In this document: piece by piece, positions 8,217 to 17,657 of the stretch
Layout: every line of letters begins with the position of its first letter
How positions within the stretch are numbered: the first letter of the stretch is position 1
NCBI RefSeq assembly: GCF_001921205.1
Contig: NZ_MSIE01000002.1
Location: forward strand, 225,199-289,198
Direction: 5' to 3'
DNA from: Actinophytocola xanthii
Lineage (GTDB): Bacteria > Actinomycetota > Actinomycetes > Mycobacteriales > Pseudonocardiaceae
Length of the DNA: 64,000 nt
Notes under the pieces: model-generated
What the model was told of the DNA's origin: nothing
Databases searched by the model: none
What the model saw: the letters and a program-made list of their open reading frames with translations, nothing else
Program-made: the position numbers and the translations under genes

Positions 8217-9554
8217 GTGACCGACAATTCCCCCCGGCTCGAACCGGAGCACGAGTTCGGCTTCGAGACCCGGCAGCTGCACGCCGGGCAGCGACCGGAC
8301 CCGAACACGGGCGCACGCGCGGTGCCGATCTTCCAGACGACCAGCTACGTGTTCGAGGACCCCGAGTCCGCCGCCGCGTACTTCAACCTGCAGGAGTACG
8401 GGAACACCTACTCGCGCATCATGAACCCGACGGTCGCGGTGTTCGAGGAGCGGGTCGCGAACCTGGAGGGCGCGGCCGGTGCGGTGGCGTTCGCCAGCGG
8501 GATCGCGGCACAGGCGGCCGCGCTGTTCACCCTGTTGCAGCCGGGCGACCACGTCGTGTCGTCCTCGGCTCTCTACGGCGGGACCGTGAACCAGCTCAAG
8601 CACCTGCTGCGCAAGATGAACGTCGAGCTGACCTGGGTCGACCCGGACGACCTCGGCGCGTGGAAGCAGGCGGTCCGGGCCGAGACCAAGGCGTTCTTCG
8701 CGGAGACGATCGGCAACCCGGCCGGCAACGTGCTCGACATCGAGGCCGTCGCGGCCATCGCGCACGAGCACGACCTGCCGCTCGTCGTCGACAACACCTT
8801 CGCCACGCCGTACCTGTGCCGCCCGATCGAGTGGGGCGCCGACGTGGTGATCCACTCGGCGACCAAGTTCCTCGGCGGCCACGGCACGAGCATCGGCGGC
8901 GTCGTCGCCGAGGCCGGCACCTTCAACTGGTCCAACGGACGGTTCCCCGTCATCGCGGACCCCTCGCCGGCCTACCACGGCCTGCAGTTCCACGAGACGT
9001 TCGGAACCTACGGCTACCTCATGAAGCTGCGTGCCGAGACCCTGCGCGACCTCGGCGGCGCGCTCTCGCCGTTCAACGCCTTCCTGTTCCTGCAAGGGCT
9101 GGAAACCCTGTCGCTGCGGATGGAACGCCACGTCGACAACGCCCGCCGGGTGGCGGAGTTCCTCTCCGCGCACGAGCTCGCGTCCCGCGTGACGTACCCG
9201 GACCTCCCGGCGAGCCCGTACCGGCCGCTGGTCCAGAAGTACCTGCCGCGAGGTGCCGGCGCGGTGTTCTCGTTCGACGTCGCCGGCGGCCGGGCCGGGG
9301 GACAGGCGCTCATCCGCGGCCTGTCGCTCTGGTCCCACCTGGCCAACGTCGGCGACGCCAAGAGCCTGGTCATCCACCCCGCCAGCACCACGCACCGCCA
9401 GCTGGCCGACGAGGAGCTGCAGGCGGCCGGCGTCGGTCCCGGCACCGTACGGCTGTCGGTCGGCACCGAGTCGGTCGAGGACCTCATCTGGGACCTCTCC
9501 CAGGGTCTCGCGCAGGTCGCCGCCACCGTCCGGGAGGAGGTCGCCACCGCATGA
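8217..9554 (+). CDS. metY: O-acetylhomoserine aminocarboxypropyltransferase (O-acetylhomoserine sulfhydrylase)
   Basis: 445 residues, a PLP enzyme of the Cys/Met metabolism family that makes homocysteine from O-acetylhomoserine and sulfide. The PLP lysine is Lys217 in [11 protein letters not shown]. The N-terminus ([14 protein letters not shown]) and the [13 protein letters not shown] block are diagnostic of MetY rather than cystathionine gamma-synthase. The GTG start at 8217 has a purine-rich GAGAAAGAGG ribosome-binding site. With metX it gives direct sulfhydrylation, suiting the sulfur-scavenging genes next door. Its stop overlaps the next gene as ATGA. Confidence 0.93.
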   Translation: MTDNSPRLEPEHEFGFETRQLHAGQRPDPNTGARAVPIFQTTSYVFEDPESAAAYFNLQEYGNTYSRIMNPTVAVFEERVANLEGAAGAVAFASGIAAQAAALFTLLQPGDHVVSSSALYGGTVNQLKHLLRKMNVELTWVDPDDLGAWKQAVRAETKAFFAETIGNPAGNVLDIEAVAAIAHEHDLPLVVDNTFATPYLCRPIEWGADVVIHSATKFLGGHGTSIGGVVAEAGTFNWSNGRFPVIADPSPAYHGLQFHETFGTYGYLMKLRAETLRDLGGALSPFNAFLFLQGLETLSLRMERHVDNARRVAEFLSAHELASRVTYPDLPASPYRPLVQKYLPRGAGAVFSFDVAGGRAGGQALIRGLSLWSHLANVGDAKSLVIHPASTTHRQLADEELQAAGVGPGTVRLSVGTESVEDLIWDLSQGLAQVAATVREEVATA

Positions 9555-10033
9555 CCGACCTGACGCGCTACCAGAACCCCCTGGAGATCCAGCGGGTCCT
9601 CAACACCGCCAGGACCGTCGCCATCGTCGGCCTGTCCAACAACGAGCTGCGGGCCAGCTACTTCGTCGGCTTCTACCTCAAGCGCCACGGCTACCGCGTG
9701 GTCCCGGTGAACCCCCGGGCCACCGAGATCCTCGGCGAGACCAGCTACCCGAGCCTGCTGGACGTCCCGGAGAAGGTGGACGTGGTCAACGTCTTCCGCG
9801 CGCCGGACGCACTGCCCGAGATAGCCCGCGACGCGGTCCGGATCGGCGCCGGAGCGCTCTGGTGCCAGTTCGGCGTCATCAACGAGGCCGGCGCCGCGAC
9901 GGCGGAGGACGGCGGCGTGTCGGTGGTCATGGACCGCTGCATCAAGATCGAGCACGCGCGCTACGTCGGGCGCATGCACTGGCTGGGCTTCAACACCCAC
10001 CGCATCACCGCCGTCCGCTCCGGGCTGCAGTAA
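9551..10033 (+). CDS. CoA-binding domain protein (YccU-like)
   Basis: 160 residues consisting of a single CoA_binding Rossmann fold: TVAIVGLSNNELRASYFVGFYLKRHGY at the N-terminus, then VVPVNPR and a conserved WCQFGVINEAG segment. Start codon ATG overlaps the metY stop by 4 bp (ATGA), so it is made from the metXY message. Such proteins often follow metY in actinomycetes, but their function is unknown. No catalytic residues are evident. Confidence 0.82.
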   Translation: MTDLTRYQNPLEIQRVLNTARTVAIVGLSNNELRASYFVGFYLKRHGYRVVPVNPRATEILGETSYPSLLDVPEKVDVVNVFRAPDALPEIARDAVRIGAGALWCQFGVINEAGAATAEDGGVSVVMDRCIKIEHARYVGRMHWLGFNTHRITAVRSGLQ

Positions 10034-10124
10034 CCCGGCCTCGCCCTTGCGGTAACCCCCCGGAGGGGCCACCATCGGTGCCCTGGGTGGGCTGCTGTGA
10101 CGAGGGATCACGGGCGGTGGGGGC

Positions 10125-13007
10125 GTGGAGTTACGGCTGCTGGGTGAGATGCGGCTACGGGCCGGCGGGACGTCGCTGGACGTCGGGGGAAGGCGGCAGC
10201 AGGCGGTGCTGGCCGCACTGGCGGTGGACGCCGGGCGGCCGGTGGGCATCGAGACGCTGATCGACCGGGTGTGGGACGCCGCGCCACCGGCCAGGGCCCG
10301 CGACCTGCTCTACTCCCGCCTGAGCCGGTTGCGTCAGCTGGTGCGACAGGCGAACGCCGCGGCGGGCGAGCCGGTGGCGAAGCTGGAGCGCCGGCCGGCC
10401 GGTTACGTGTTGGACCTGGACGCGGACCTGGTGGACCTGCACCGGTTCCGCCGCCTGGTCGAGCACGGGCGTGACCCACGGCTGGGTGATGCGCAGCGGT
10501 CCGCCGCGCTGGGCGAGGCGCTGGCGTTGTGGCGGGGCACCCCGCTGGCGAACCTGTCGGGCGCGTGGGTGGAGCAGGTCCGCGACGTGTGGCACCAGGC
10601 GCGGCTGGACGCGCTGGTGCAGTGGGCGCGGCTGTGTCTGCGGCTCGGCCACGCGGCCGAGGTGATCGGCGTGCTGCAGGACGTCGTCGCCGAGCACCCG
10701 CTGGTGGAGCCGCTGGAAGTGCTGCTGATGCGGGCGTTGCGCGCGGCCGGGCGGGACGCGGAGGCGTTGCACCGCTTCGCCGCCGTCCGGCAGCGGCTGG
10801 CCGACGAGCTCGGCACCGACCCCGGCGCCGAGCTCCGTGACCTGCACCAGGCGATCCTGCGCGGTGAACCCGAACCGGCCCCCGCCTCGGCGCGCCCCGT
10901 GTCGCCCCCCGTGTCGCCCCCCGCGCAGCTGCCGCCGGACACCGCCGTGTTCACCGGTCGCGGGAGCCAGCTGCGCCACCTCGACGGGCTGCTGGCCGGG
11001 GTCTCGGCCGCGGGGTCGACCGCGGTGGTGATCTCGGCCGTGTCGGGTACGGCCGGGGTCGGCAAGACGGCCCTCGCCGTGCACTGGGCCCACCAGGTGC
11101 GTGACCGGTTCCCCGACGGGCAGCTGTACGTGAACCTGCGCGGGTTCGACCCCGGCGGACCGCCGGTCGCCCCGGCCGAGGCGGTGCGCCGCTTCCTGGA
11201 CGCGTTCGACGTGGCCCCGGCCAGCGTGCCGGTCAGCCCCGAGGCGCAGGTCGGGCTGTACCGCAGCCTGCTCGCCGACCGGCGGGTCCTGGTGGTGCTG
11301 GACAACGCCCGGGACACCGAACAGGTCCGCCCGCTGTTGCCCGGCGCCGCGACCTGCCTGGTGCTGGTCACCAGCCGCCAGCAGCTCACGGGCCTGATCG
11401 CCGACGGCGCCCACCCGATCACCCTGGACCTGCTCACCGTCGCCGAGGCGCGCGAGTTCCTCGCCCGGCGCCTTGGCGCCCACCGGGTCGCCGCGGAACC
11501 CACCGCGGCGGACCGGATCGCCACCCGGTGCGCGCGGCTGCCACTGGCGTTGGCGGTCGTGGCGGCCCGCGCCGCCACCCATCCCCACTTCGAGCTGGCC
11601 GTGCTGGCCGACGAGCTGCACCAGGCCCGTGACCTCACCCCGTTCGCCGGCGCCGACCCCACGGCCGACGTCCGGAGCGTGTTCTCCTGGTCCTATCGGC
11701 AGCTGACCTCCGCGGCCGCTCGGCTGTTCCAGCTGCTCGGGCTGCACCCGGGCCCGGACATCGCCGTGCCGGCGGCGGCCGAGCTCGCCGACCTGGCGCC
11801 ACCGTACGTGCGTCCCCTGCTCGCCGAGCTCGCGCACGCGCACCTGCTCGTCGAGCACAGGCCCGGTCGCTACACCTTCCACGACCTGCTGCGTGCCTAC
11901 GCCGCCGAACAGGCGGCGACCCTGCCCGCCCGAGAACGGCAGCGGGCGCTGCGGCGGCTGGTCGGCCACTACCTGCGCACCGCCTATACCGCCGACCGGA
12001 TCCTCCACCCGCACCGGGACCCGATCGAGGTCCCGACCGGTCCGCACGACCCGCCCGCCCTCCTGCCCGACGAGGCGGCGGCGTGGGCGTGGTTCTCCGC
12101 CGAGCACCCCTGTCTGCTGGCCGTCCAGCAACTGGCCGCCGAGCGGTGCTGGCACCGCGAGGTCTGGCAGCTGGCCTGGACCCTGGACACCTTCCAGTAC
12201 CGGCGAGGACGCCGCCAGGACCTGGTCACGGTGTGGCAGGCCGGGCTGGCCGCGGCCCAGCGCGAGGGCGACACCGCCACGGTCATCCTGGCGCACCGGC
12301 GCCTCGGCCACGTGTGCGCCAACGCCGGCCGGCACGACGACGCGCTGGACCAGCTCGGCCGCGCCCTGGCCCTGGCGAACGACAGCGGTGACCTGCCGGC
12401 CGAGGCGCACGCCCATCACGCGCTGGCCTGGGCCTGGGGACGGCAGGGCGAGGACGAGCGGGCACTGGAGCACGCCGCCAGCGCCCTGGACCTGTACCGG
12501 GCGCTCGGCCAGGCGGTGTCGGAGGCCGCCGCGCTCAACTCCGTCGGCTGGTACTCCGCCCGGCTCGGCCACCACGAGCGGGCCGACACCCACCTCCGGG
12601 CGGCCCTCGAGCTGGCCCGGCGGCACGGTCACCGCGAGGGCGAGGCGGACACCCTGGACAGCCTGGGCTACCTGGCGGAGCGCTGCGGCCAGCACGACCG
12701 CGCCCTGGACCACTACCAGCGGGCCCGTGCCCTGCTCCGCGGCATCGGCGACACCTACGGCGAGGCCGACATCCTGGAGCGCCTCGGCAACGCCCACACC
12801 GCCCTCGGCGACCACGACCAGGCACGCCAGGCCTGGCGCCAGGCCCACTCGCTGTTCCAGGCCCAACGCCGCGGCGCCGACGCCGAACGCGTCCAGCGCC
12901 GGCTCGACGCCGCCCGCGGCGAACCGGGTGGCGGGTCCTCGTCGAGCACCGCGCGGGGAACGGGGGCGGGCGGTGTCGTCGAGATACCACGTGAGCCGGC
13001 CCGGTGA
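10125..13007 (+). CDS. AfsR/SARP-type regulator with NB-ARC and TPR domains
   Basis: 960 residues. The order is OmpR-type winged helix (about 1-95), bacterial transcriptional activation domain BTAD (about 100-245), NB-ARC ATPase with P-loop GTAGVGKTAL near residue 308 and a LVVLDNARD Walker B, then C-terminal tetratricopeptide repeats (about 700-930; repeated ALDQLGRALALAN-like units). This is the AfsR architecture of pleiotropic activators of secondary metabolism or development. GTG start at 10125. It overlaps the following histidine kinase by 35 bp, which suggests the two act together. No biosynthetic gene cluster is adjacent, so the targets are unknown. Confidence 0.88.
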   Translation: MELRLLGEMRLRAGGTSLDVGGRRQQAVLAALAVDAGRPVGIETLIDRVWDAAPPARARDLLYSRLSRLRQLVRQANAAAGEPVAKLERRPAGYVLDLDADLVDLHRFRRLVEHGRDPRLGDAQRSAALGEALALWRGTPLANLSGAWVEQVRDVWHQARLDALVQWARLCLRLGHAAEVIGVLQDVVAEHPLVEPLEVLLMRALRAAGRDAEALHRFAAVRQRLADELGTDPGAELRDLHQAILRGEPEPAPASARPVSPPVSPPAQLPPDTAVFTGRGSQLRHLDGLLAGVSAAGSTAVVISAVSGTAGVGKTALAVHWAHQVRDRFPDGQLYVNLRGFDPGGPPVAPAEAVRRFLDAFDVAPASVPVSPEAQVGLYRSLLADRRVLVVLDNARDTEQVRPLLPGAATCLVLVTSRQQLTGLIADGAHPITLDLLTVAEAREFLARRLGAHRVAAEPTAADRIATRCARLPLALAVVAARAATHPHFELAVLADELHQARDLTPFAGADPTADVRSVFSWSYRQLTSAAARLFQLLGLHPGPDIAVPAAAELADLAPPYVRPLLAELAHAHLLVEHRPGRYTFHDLLRAYAAEQAATLPARERQRALRRLVGHYLRTAYTADRILHPHRDPIEVPTGPHDPPALLPDEAAAWAWFSAEHPCLLAVQQLAAERCWHREVWQLAWTLDTFQYRRGRRQDLVTVWQAGLAAAQREGDTATVILAHRRLGHVCANAGRHDDALDQLGRALALANDSGDLPAEAHAHHALAWAWGRQGEDERALEHAASALDLYRALGQAVSEAAALNSVGWYSARLGHHERADTHLRAALELARRHGHREGEADTLDSLGYLAERCGQHDRALDHYQRARALLRGIGDTYGEADILERLGNAHTALGDHDQARQAWRQAHSLFQAQRRGADAERVQRRLDAARGEPGGGSSSSTARGTGAGGVVEIPREPAR

Positions 13008-14157
13008 GGAGCGCGCGCTCCGGTTCGTGGCGATGATGCTGTTCCTGCAGCGGGTCAGCTACCTGGCGCCGGCCGTCGCCGACGTGGCCAGGTCGGCGAC
13101 CCCCTACCGGAGCCCGGCGCTCAACCTCGCGATGGTGGTCGGCGCGGTGGGCTGGAACATCGGGCTCGCCACCGTCGTCCACCGGCGGGGCTGGTTCCCC
13201 CGGTGGGCGGTCGCCGTCGACGCGGTCCTCGCGGCCGGGCTGCTGGCCGCGGGCACGACCAACGTCGCCCCCCAGGACGTGTTCAAGCACATCAACTGGC
13301 CCAGCAAGCTCGCGCTGGCGACCGGCGCCCTGGTCGGCGCGGCGCTCGCACCGTGGCTGGCGGCCGGGGCCGTTGCGGCACTGATCACGACGCACTTCAC
13401 CGTGACCGTGGCGCGGCTGGGCGAGCTGCCCCTGTCGGGCAACGGGATCGTCGGGGTGCTGAACTCCTACTTCTGGTTCGTCCTGATCGCCTACGTGATG
13501 AGGCGCTACCTGTGCGGGCAGGGGCGGGCCCTCGACGAGGCCACCGGGCGGCAGCTGGAGCTCCAGGCGCGCCGGGCGGCCGACCGCGCCCGCTACGCCG
13601 AGCGCATCGCGCAGTACCGCAGGCTGCACGACACGGTGCTCACGACCCTGACCGCGATCGCCCGGGGCGGGCTTGACCACCGGACCGAGGCGGTGCGCGC
13701 CCGGTGCGCGACGGAGGCCGACTACGTCCGACGGCTGATCCACGAGGACACGGCGGGACCGGCGACCGAGCTGGGCACGCGGCTGGACACGACGATCACC
13801 GAGGTCGAACAGCTGGGGTTGCGGGTGCGCTACCAGCACGACCGGCTTCCCGCCGCGCTGCCCGAGCACGTGGTGGAGGCACTCGCCGGAGCGAGCCGCG
13901 AAGCGCTGAACAACGTGCTGGTCCATGCCGGCACCCGCTCGGCCTGGGTCACCGCCGTCCAGGACGAGGGCCAGCTGCTGGTACGGATCGTGGACCGCGG
14001 GCGCGGGTTCGACCCGGACGCGGTGCCGGCCGGCTTCGGCCTGCGGAACTCCATCGTGGGGCGGATGCGGGACGCCGGCGGCGAGGCGACGGTGGTGGGG
14101 ATGCCCGGTGCCGGCGTGCGGGTCGACCTGGTCTGGCCCTCGGGAGAGAACGCCTAG
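12973..14157 (+). CDS. Membrane sensor histidine kinase (NarL-system, HisKA_3 type)
   Basis: About 394 residues. The N-terminal 180 residues carry five or six hydrophobic segments, followed by a short coiled region and the phosphoacceptor His219 in RRLHDTVLTTLT. The HATPase_c part has an N-box EALNNVLVHAG, DRGRGFDPD, and GFGLRNSIVGRM. GTG at 12973 or 12991 are both possible starts; I took 12973, preceded by a G-rich ribosome-binding sequence. It overlaps the SARP gene and converges on its probable cognate response regulator, with a 4-bp 3' overlap. The signal is unknown. Confidence 0.8.
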   Translation: MSSRYHVSRPGEERALRFVAMMLFLQRVSYLAPAVADVARSATPYRSPALNLAMVVGAVGWNIGLATVVHRRGWFPRWAVAVDAVLAAGLLAAGTTNVAPQDVFKHINWPSKLALATGALVGAALAPWLAAGAVAALITTHFTVTVARLGELPLSGNGIVGVLNSYFWFVLIAYVMRRYLCGQGRALDEATGRQLELQARRAADRARYAERIAQYRRLHDTVLTTLTAIARGGLDHRTEAVRARCATEADYVRRLIHEDTAGPATELGTRLDTTITEVEQLGLRVRYQHDRLPAALPEHVVEALAGASREALNNVLVHAGTRSAWVTAVQDEGQLLVRIVDRGRGFDPDAVPAGFGLRNSIVGRMRDAGGEATVVGMPGAGVRVDLVWPSGENA

Positions 14158-14777
14158 GCGATGCCGTCCTCGCGGACCCGGGCGGCCAGCTCGACCTTGG
14201 TGTAGGCCGGGCGACCAGCCCTGGCGTACTTCTCCTTGACCCGGTCCAGGTAGCCCTTGGCGGTCGCCGGCCGGATGCCGACCTGGCGGGCGGCCGTGGC
14301 CAGGGTCAGCCCGGACGCGTAGGCCAGCAGGACCGCTCGTTCCTGAGTGGACAGTTGGGGCCGGTCGGGTCGGTCGCTGCGGCACCAGGCGAAGGCCAGC
14401 TCCGGTGAGTGGACGGTCTCGCCGGCCGCGGCCGAGCGCACGGCGTCGGCCAGCACGTCGAGGTCGTGGTCCTTGGTGAGATAGCCGACGGCGCCCGCGC
14501 GCACGACGTCGATCCCCCGTTCCCCGTGCGGCACGACGCTCACGACCAGCACCCGGGAACCGGTCTCGACGAGCCGGCGCACGTTGCGGACCGGATCGGA
14601 CCCGTCGGCGAGCAGCAGGTCGAGCACCACCACGTCCGCGGCCGGTCCGCCGTCGGCGAGCAACTCGTCCACCGTACGCACGCGGCGGCCCAACACCAGG
14701 TCCTCCACGGAGGAGAACCAGGCCGCCATGCCGTCGAGCAGCATGCGGTCGTCGTCGACGACGGAAACTCTGGTCAC
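14154..14777 (-). CDS. LuxR/NarL-type response regulator
   Basis: 207 residues. The receiver domain has the acidic pocket DDD at 8-10, phosphoacceptor Asp53 in VVVLDLLLADG, and a conserved TKD lysine region. The C-terminal LuxR helix-turn-helix (LSTQERAVLLAYASGLTLATAARQ) is somewhat divergent from the usual LTxRE pattern. It is convergent with, and overlaps by 4 bp, the HisKA_3 kinase, which is the expected partner type. The tail-to-tail arrangement of a kinase and regulator is unusual, because such pairs are normally one operon. Confidence 0.85.
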   Translation of the reverse strand: MTRVSVVDDDRMLLDGMAAWFSSVEDLVLGRRVRTVDELLADGGPAADVVVLDLLLADGSDPVRNVRRLVETGSRVLVVSVVPHGERGIDVVRAGAVGYLTKDHDLDVLADAVRSAAAGETVHSPELAFAWCRSDRPDRPQLSTQERAVLLAYASGLTLATAARQVGIRPATAKGYLDRVKEKYARAGRPAYTKVELAARVREDGIA

Positions 14778-14921
14778 CGGTCCCCCCAGGAATCGCGTTC
14801 CCCGGCTTTACCTCAGCGTCGGCCCTGGGGTCAAGACGGCAAAAGCGCCGCCATGACCTCGGCTTCCCGCCGGACGACGATCGGCGATGTCCGTTCCGCA
14901 GCAGGTCGACAGGGAGGAACC

Positions 14922-16226
14922 ATGTACTCACGACGTTCTGTACTGACGGCGGTCGTGGCGGCGGCCGGGGTGGCCGCCGGCGCCGAGGCGGCCAGGGCCA
15001 CCGGGCTGTCGCTCGCCCCCGCGGCGCCGGTCGACGACCCCTTCCCCACCTCGCGCGACGTCTTCCAGTGGCCGTTCGCGCGGGACAGCATCTGGAACAT
15101 GCCCATCGGCTCGGCCGCGCGGTACCACGATGCCGGCTTCCAGCCGCTGAACCCGGCCGACCCGCTGGCCACCGGTGACCAGTACATCGCCCGCAACGGC
15201 TACCGGATCGAGCACGAGATCATCTGCCTGCGGCCGGACGCCCCGCTGACCGACGTCTGGTGGAACGCCGGGTCGTTCAACGAGGCCGCGGACCGCTGCA
15301 CGATCATGGACGACCCGAGCAACGGCAACCGGCCCCGGCTGCTCGACCGGATTCCGATCCCCTCGAACTGGACGTTCCACGAGGGAACGAACGCCGGCGA
15401 GGGGAAGGTCAACGGCTGCTTCTGCGGAATCCGTCCGGCGGACGGCTCGGGCACCGCTCGGGAGCTGGTCGGCCTCTTCGCGTTCGCGCGGTGCGCCCCC
15501 GGTACGCATGCCGCCGCCCGCATGGTCAGCTCCTCCACCACGGGGAACTGGCCGCTGTCCTGGCGCCTCACCGGCAGCGACATCTTCGGCGAGGGCCGCT
15601 TCGGCGAGCACGGCGGCACCCACCTCAGCGTGCTCGGGGGAGCGTTGCGCCTGGGCGAGCTGCGGCCGGGCGGAGGCCGGATCCGGCATGCGCTGAAGCT
15701 CATCCTGCCCCAGCGCGTGCAGTGGCATGCCCCCGACGGCGCGAACAACTGGGTGTGGCCGGCGTTCAACGGCGACAGCAACAGCGGGAACCAGGGTTTC
15801 GACCAGCACGTCGTGCAGGGCGCGCTCTACGCGCTCCCACCGACCCTGGAGCTGGCCGCGCTCGGCCTGGAGACCGAGCCTGCCAGGCAGATCGCCTGGA
15901 CCCTGCAGAACTACGGCGCCTACTGCGTGGACACCACGCCGGCCCAGACCTGTGCGGTGGGCGTGGAGGTGGGCCCCGCCGGTGACTTCCGGGAGCAGTT
16001 CCGCGCCGACTGGGGCTTCCCCATGGAGCGGCACGTCTACACCAACCCGAACATCGCGAGGCTGCGGCAGGACTACTCGGGCTGGTCGGACGGTGCCAAC
16101 ACCGGCCCCTGGATCCGGGACCTGGACCGGGTCTTCTCGAACCTGCACGTGATCACCAACAACGGTCCCAACACGATCGGTGGCGGCGGGACACCGCGCC
16201 AGCCCCTCGCGCCGCCGTTCGCCTGA
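14922..16226 (+). CDS. Tat-exported protein of unknown function
   Basis: 434 residues. The N-terminus MYSRRSVL followed by an Ala-rich hydrophobic stretch to about residue 27 is a twin-arginine signal, so the protein is exported folded. The mature part is rich in Trp, Asn and Gly (NRPRLLDRIP, HGGTHLSVLGGALRLGEL, WTLQNYGAYCVDTTP) and contains several cysteines. I do not recognise a catalytic motif with confidence; the pattern resembles secreted carbohydrate-active proteins but that is a guess. ATG at 14922 has a strong AGGGAGGA ribosome-binding site. It is convergent with the MHS transporter, 18 bp apart. Confidence 0.8.
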   Translation: MYSRRSVLTAVVAAAGVAAGAEAARATGLSLAPAAPVDDPFPTSRDVFQWPFARDSIWNMPIGSAARYHDAGFQPLNPADPLATGDQYIARNGYRIEHEIICLRPDAPLTDVWWNAGSFNEAADRCTIMDDPSNGNRPRLLDRIPIPSNWTFHEGTNAGEGKVNGCFCGIRPADGSGTARELVGLFAFARCAPGTHAAARMVSSSTTGNWPLSWRLTGSDIFGEGRFGEHGGTHLSVLGGALRLGELRPGGGRIRHALKLILPQRVQWHAPDGANNWVWPAFNGDSNSGNQGFDQHVVQGALYALPPTLELAALGLETEPARQIAWTLQNYGAYCVDTTPAQTCAVGVEVGPAGDFREQFRADWGFPMERHVYTNPNIARLRQDYSGWSDGANTGPWIRDLDRVFSNLHVITNNGPNTIGGGGTPRQPLAPPFA

Positions 16227-16244
16227 TCTGGTGCGTCGCGGTGC

Positions 16245-17555
16245 TCATCCCCGCCCGACCGGCTCGCCGAGGCGTTCGGTGGGAACCCGGTAGGTTTCCC
16301 GCGCCGAGGCGACCGCGACCACGTTGACCAGGCACAGCGCGGCGGTGAACACGGCGACGGGAACCCAGTTCCGGCCGTCGTCGCCGTCGAGGGCGGCCGC
16401 GATGGTGGGGGAGAAGCCGGCGAGGGCGAAGCCGAGCTGGGTACCGATCGCCATGCCGGACAGCCGGACCCGGGTGGGGAACATCTCGCCGTAGAAGGAC
16501 GGCCAGATGCTGTTGGTGGCGCTGTAGACGACGCCGAACATGAGGACCCCGACAATGAAGATCATCGGGTAGTTGCCGGCCGAGATCGCGCCCAGGTAGC
16601 CGAACATGAGGACCCCGGAGCCCAGGGATCCCGCGATGAAGACGGGTTTGCGGCCGACGCGGTCGGCGAGCGTGGCGCACAACGGCAGCGCGACGAGCGC
16701 CACCGCGTTGGCCAGCACGCCCACCCAGAGCATCGGCGTCCGTTCCAGCTCGACGGTGTTGACCGCGTAGCTCAGGGCGTACACCGTGAAGATCGTGCTG
16801 ACCGAGGCGATCACCGAGGCGAACACGACACGCAGCACGTCGCGCCAGTGGTGGCGGAACAGGTCGGCCATCGGCAGCGAGGCGACCCCGGCCGTGGACG
16901 CCTCGCGGGTGAACACCGGGGTCTCCTCGAGCCGCCGGCGGATGACGTAGCCGACGACGACCACGACGACGCTGGCCCAGAACGGCACGCGCCACCCCCA
17001 GGACAGCAGGTCCTCCTCGGGCAGCGCGGCCACGGGCAGGAACGCCGCGGTGGCGATGATCTGGCCGGCCTGAGTGCCGCTGAGCGTGAAGCTGGTGTAG
17101 TACGCCCGCCGGTGCGGCGGGGCGTGCTCGAGGGTCATGGAGTTCGCCCCGGCCTGCTCGCCCGCGGCCGAGAGCCCCTGCAGCAGCCGCAACACCACCA
17201 GCAGCACCGGCGCCAGCACCCCGACCTGCTCGTAGCTCGGCAGGCACCCGACGAGGAAGGTCGTCACGCCCATCAGCAGGAGGGTGAACACGAGGACCCG
17301 CTTGCGCCCGAGGCGGTCGCCGACGTGGCCGAGCACGAACGCCCCCACCGGCCGGGCCGCGTAGCCGACGCCGAAGGTCGCGACCGCGAGCAGGGTGCCG
17401 GTGGCCGGGTCGGACTCGGGGAAGAAGACGTCGTTGAACACGAGCGCGGCCGCGGTGCCGTAGATGAAGAAGTCGTAGTACTCGAGCGCGCTGCCGATCC
17501 ACGCGGCGACCGCCGCCCGCCGTGGGGTGCCGTGGGTGGTGGGGTCGGTGCTCAC
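16245..17555 (-). CDS. MFS transporter, metabolite:proton symporter (MHS) family
   Basis: 436 residues, about 12 membrane segments. The signature GSALEYYDFFIYGTAAAL at the first helix, RPVGAFVLGHVGDRLGRKRVL for the loop 2-3 motif, and a W-G-W-R-V-P-F segment identify the MHS branch (shikimate, citrate, alpha-ketoglutarate, proline/betaine carriers). The GTG start at 17555 has an AGAGGAG ribosome-binding site. A strong sigma-70 type promoter lies upstream, just after the TetR gene on the same strand. The likely substrate is an organic acid; a second paralogue lies at 23121-24509. Confidence 0.87.
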   Translation of the reverse strand: MSTDPTTHGTPRRAAVAAWIGSALEYYDFFIYGTAAALVFNDVFFPESDPATGTLLAVATFGVGYAARPVGAFVLGHVGDRLGRKRVLVFTLLLMGVTTFLVGCLPSYEQVGVLAPVLLVVLRLLQGLSAAGEQAGANSMTLEHAPPHRRAYYTSFTLSGTQAGQIIATAAFLPVAALPEEDLLSWGWRVPFWASVVVVVVGYVIRRRLEETPVFTREASTAGVASLPMADLFRHHWRDVLRVVFASVIASVSTIFTVYALSYAVNTVELERTPMLWVGVLANAVALVALPLCATLADRVGRKPVFIAGSLGSGVLMFGYLGAISAGNYPMIFIVGVLMFGVVYSATNSIWPSFYGEMFPTRVRLSGMAIGTQLGFALAGFSPTIAAALDGDDGRNWVPVAVFTAALCLVNVVAVASARETYRVPTERLGEPVGRG

Positions 17556-17590
17556 GGGACTCCTCTGTCGGGCATCGTCGCGGAACAGAA

Positions 17591-17609
17591 GAACTGGCGT
17601 ACGAACTGG
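17591..17609 (-). repeat. Direct repeat GAACTGG x2 in the MHS transporter leader region
   Basis: Two copies of the heptamer GAACTGG (plus-strand reading) lie at 17591-17597 and 17603-17609, 12 bp start to start, between the -10 element and the transporter start. A central CGTACG palindrome separates them. This is a candidate regulator site, possibly for the adjacent TetR protein. Confidence 0.4.
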
Positions 17610-17613
17610 ATAG

Positions 17614-17643
17614 TTAATAGAGGTGGCCGCGACGGGTTGTCAA
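17614..17643 (-). promoter_or_regulatory. Sigma-70 type promoter for the MHS transporter
   Basis: Read on the minus strand, a perfect -35 TTGACA (17643-17638) is followed by an 18-bp spacer and a -10 TATTAA (17619-17614). This is one of the strongest promoter matches in the window. It reads towards the transporter start at 17555, leaving a leader of roughly 50 bases. Confidence 0.6.
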
Positions 17644-17657
17644 GGACCGGCGTCGGC

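Noticed and set aside
10155..12866. 900-codon minus-strand frame opposite the first SARP gene
   Set aside because: It is antisense to a clear NB-ARC/TPR protein and rich in Gln/Arg/Gly/Val without motifs, typical of the shadow frame of GC-rich coding DNA.
12535..14931. 798-codon minus-strand frame across SARP, kinase and regulator
   Set aside because: It crosses three well-defined genes in a shadow frame. Only the response regulator (14154-14777) is real on this strand.
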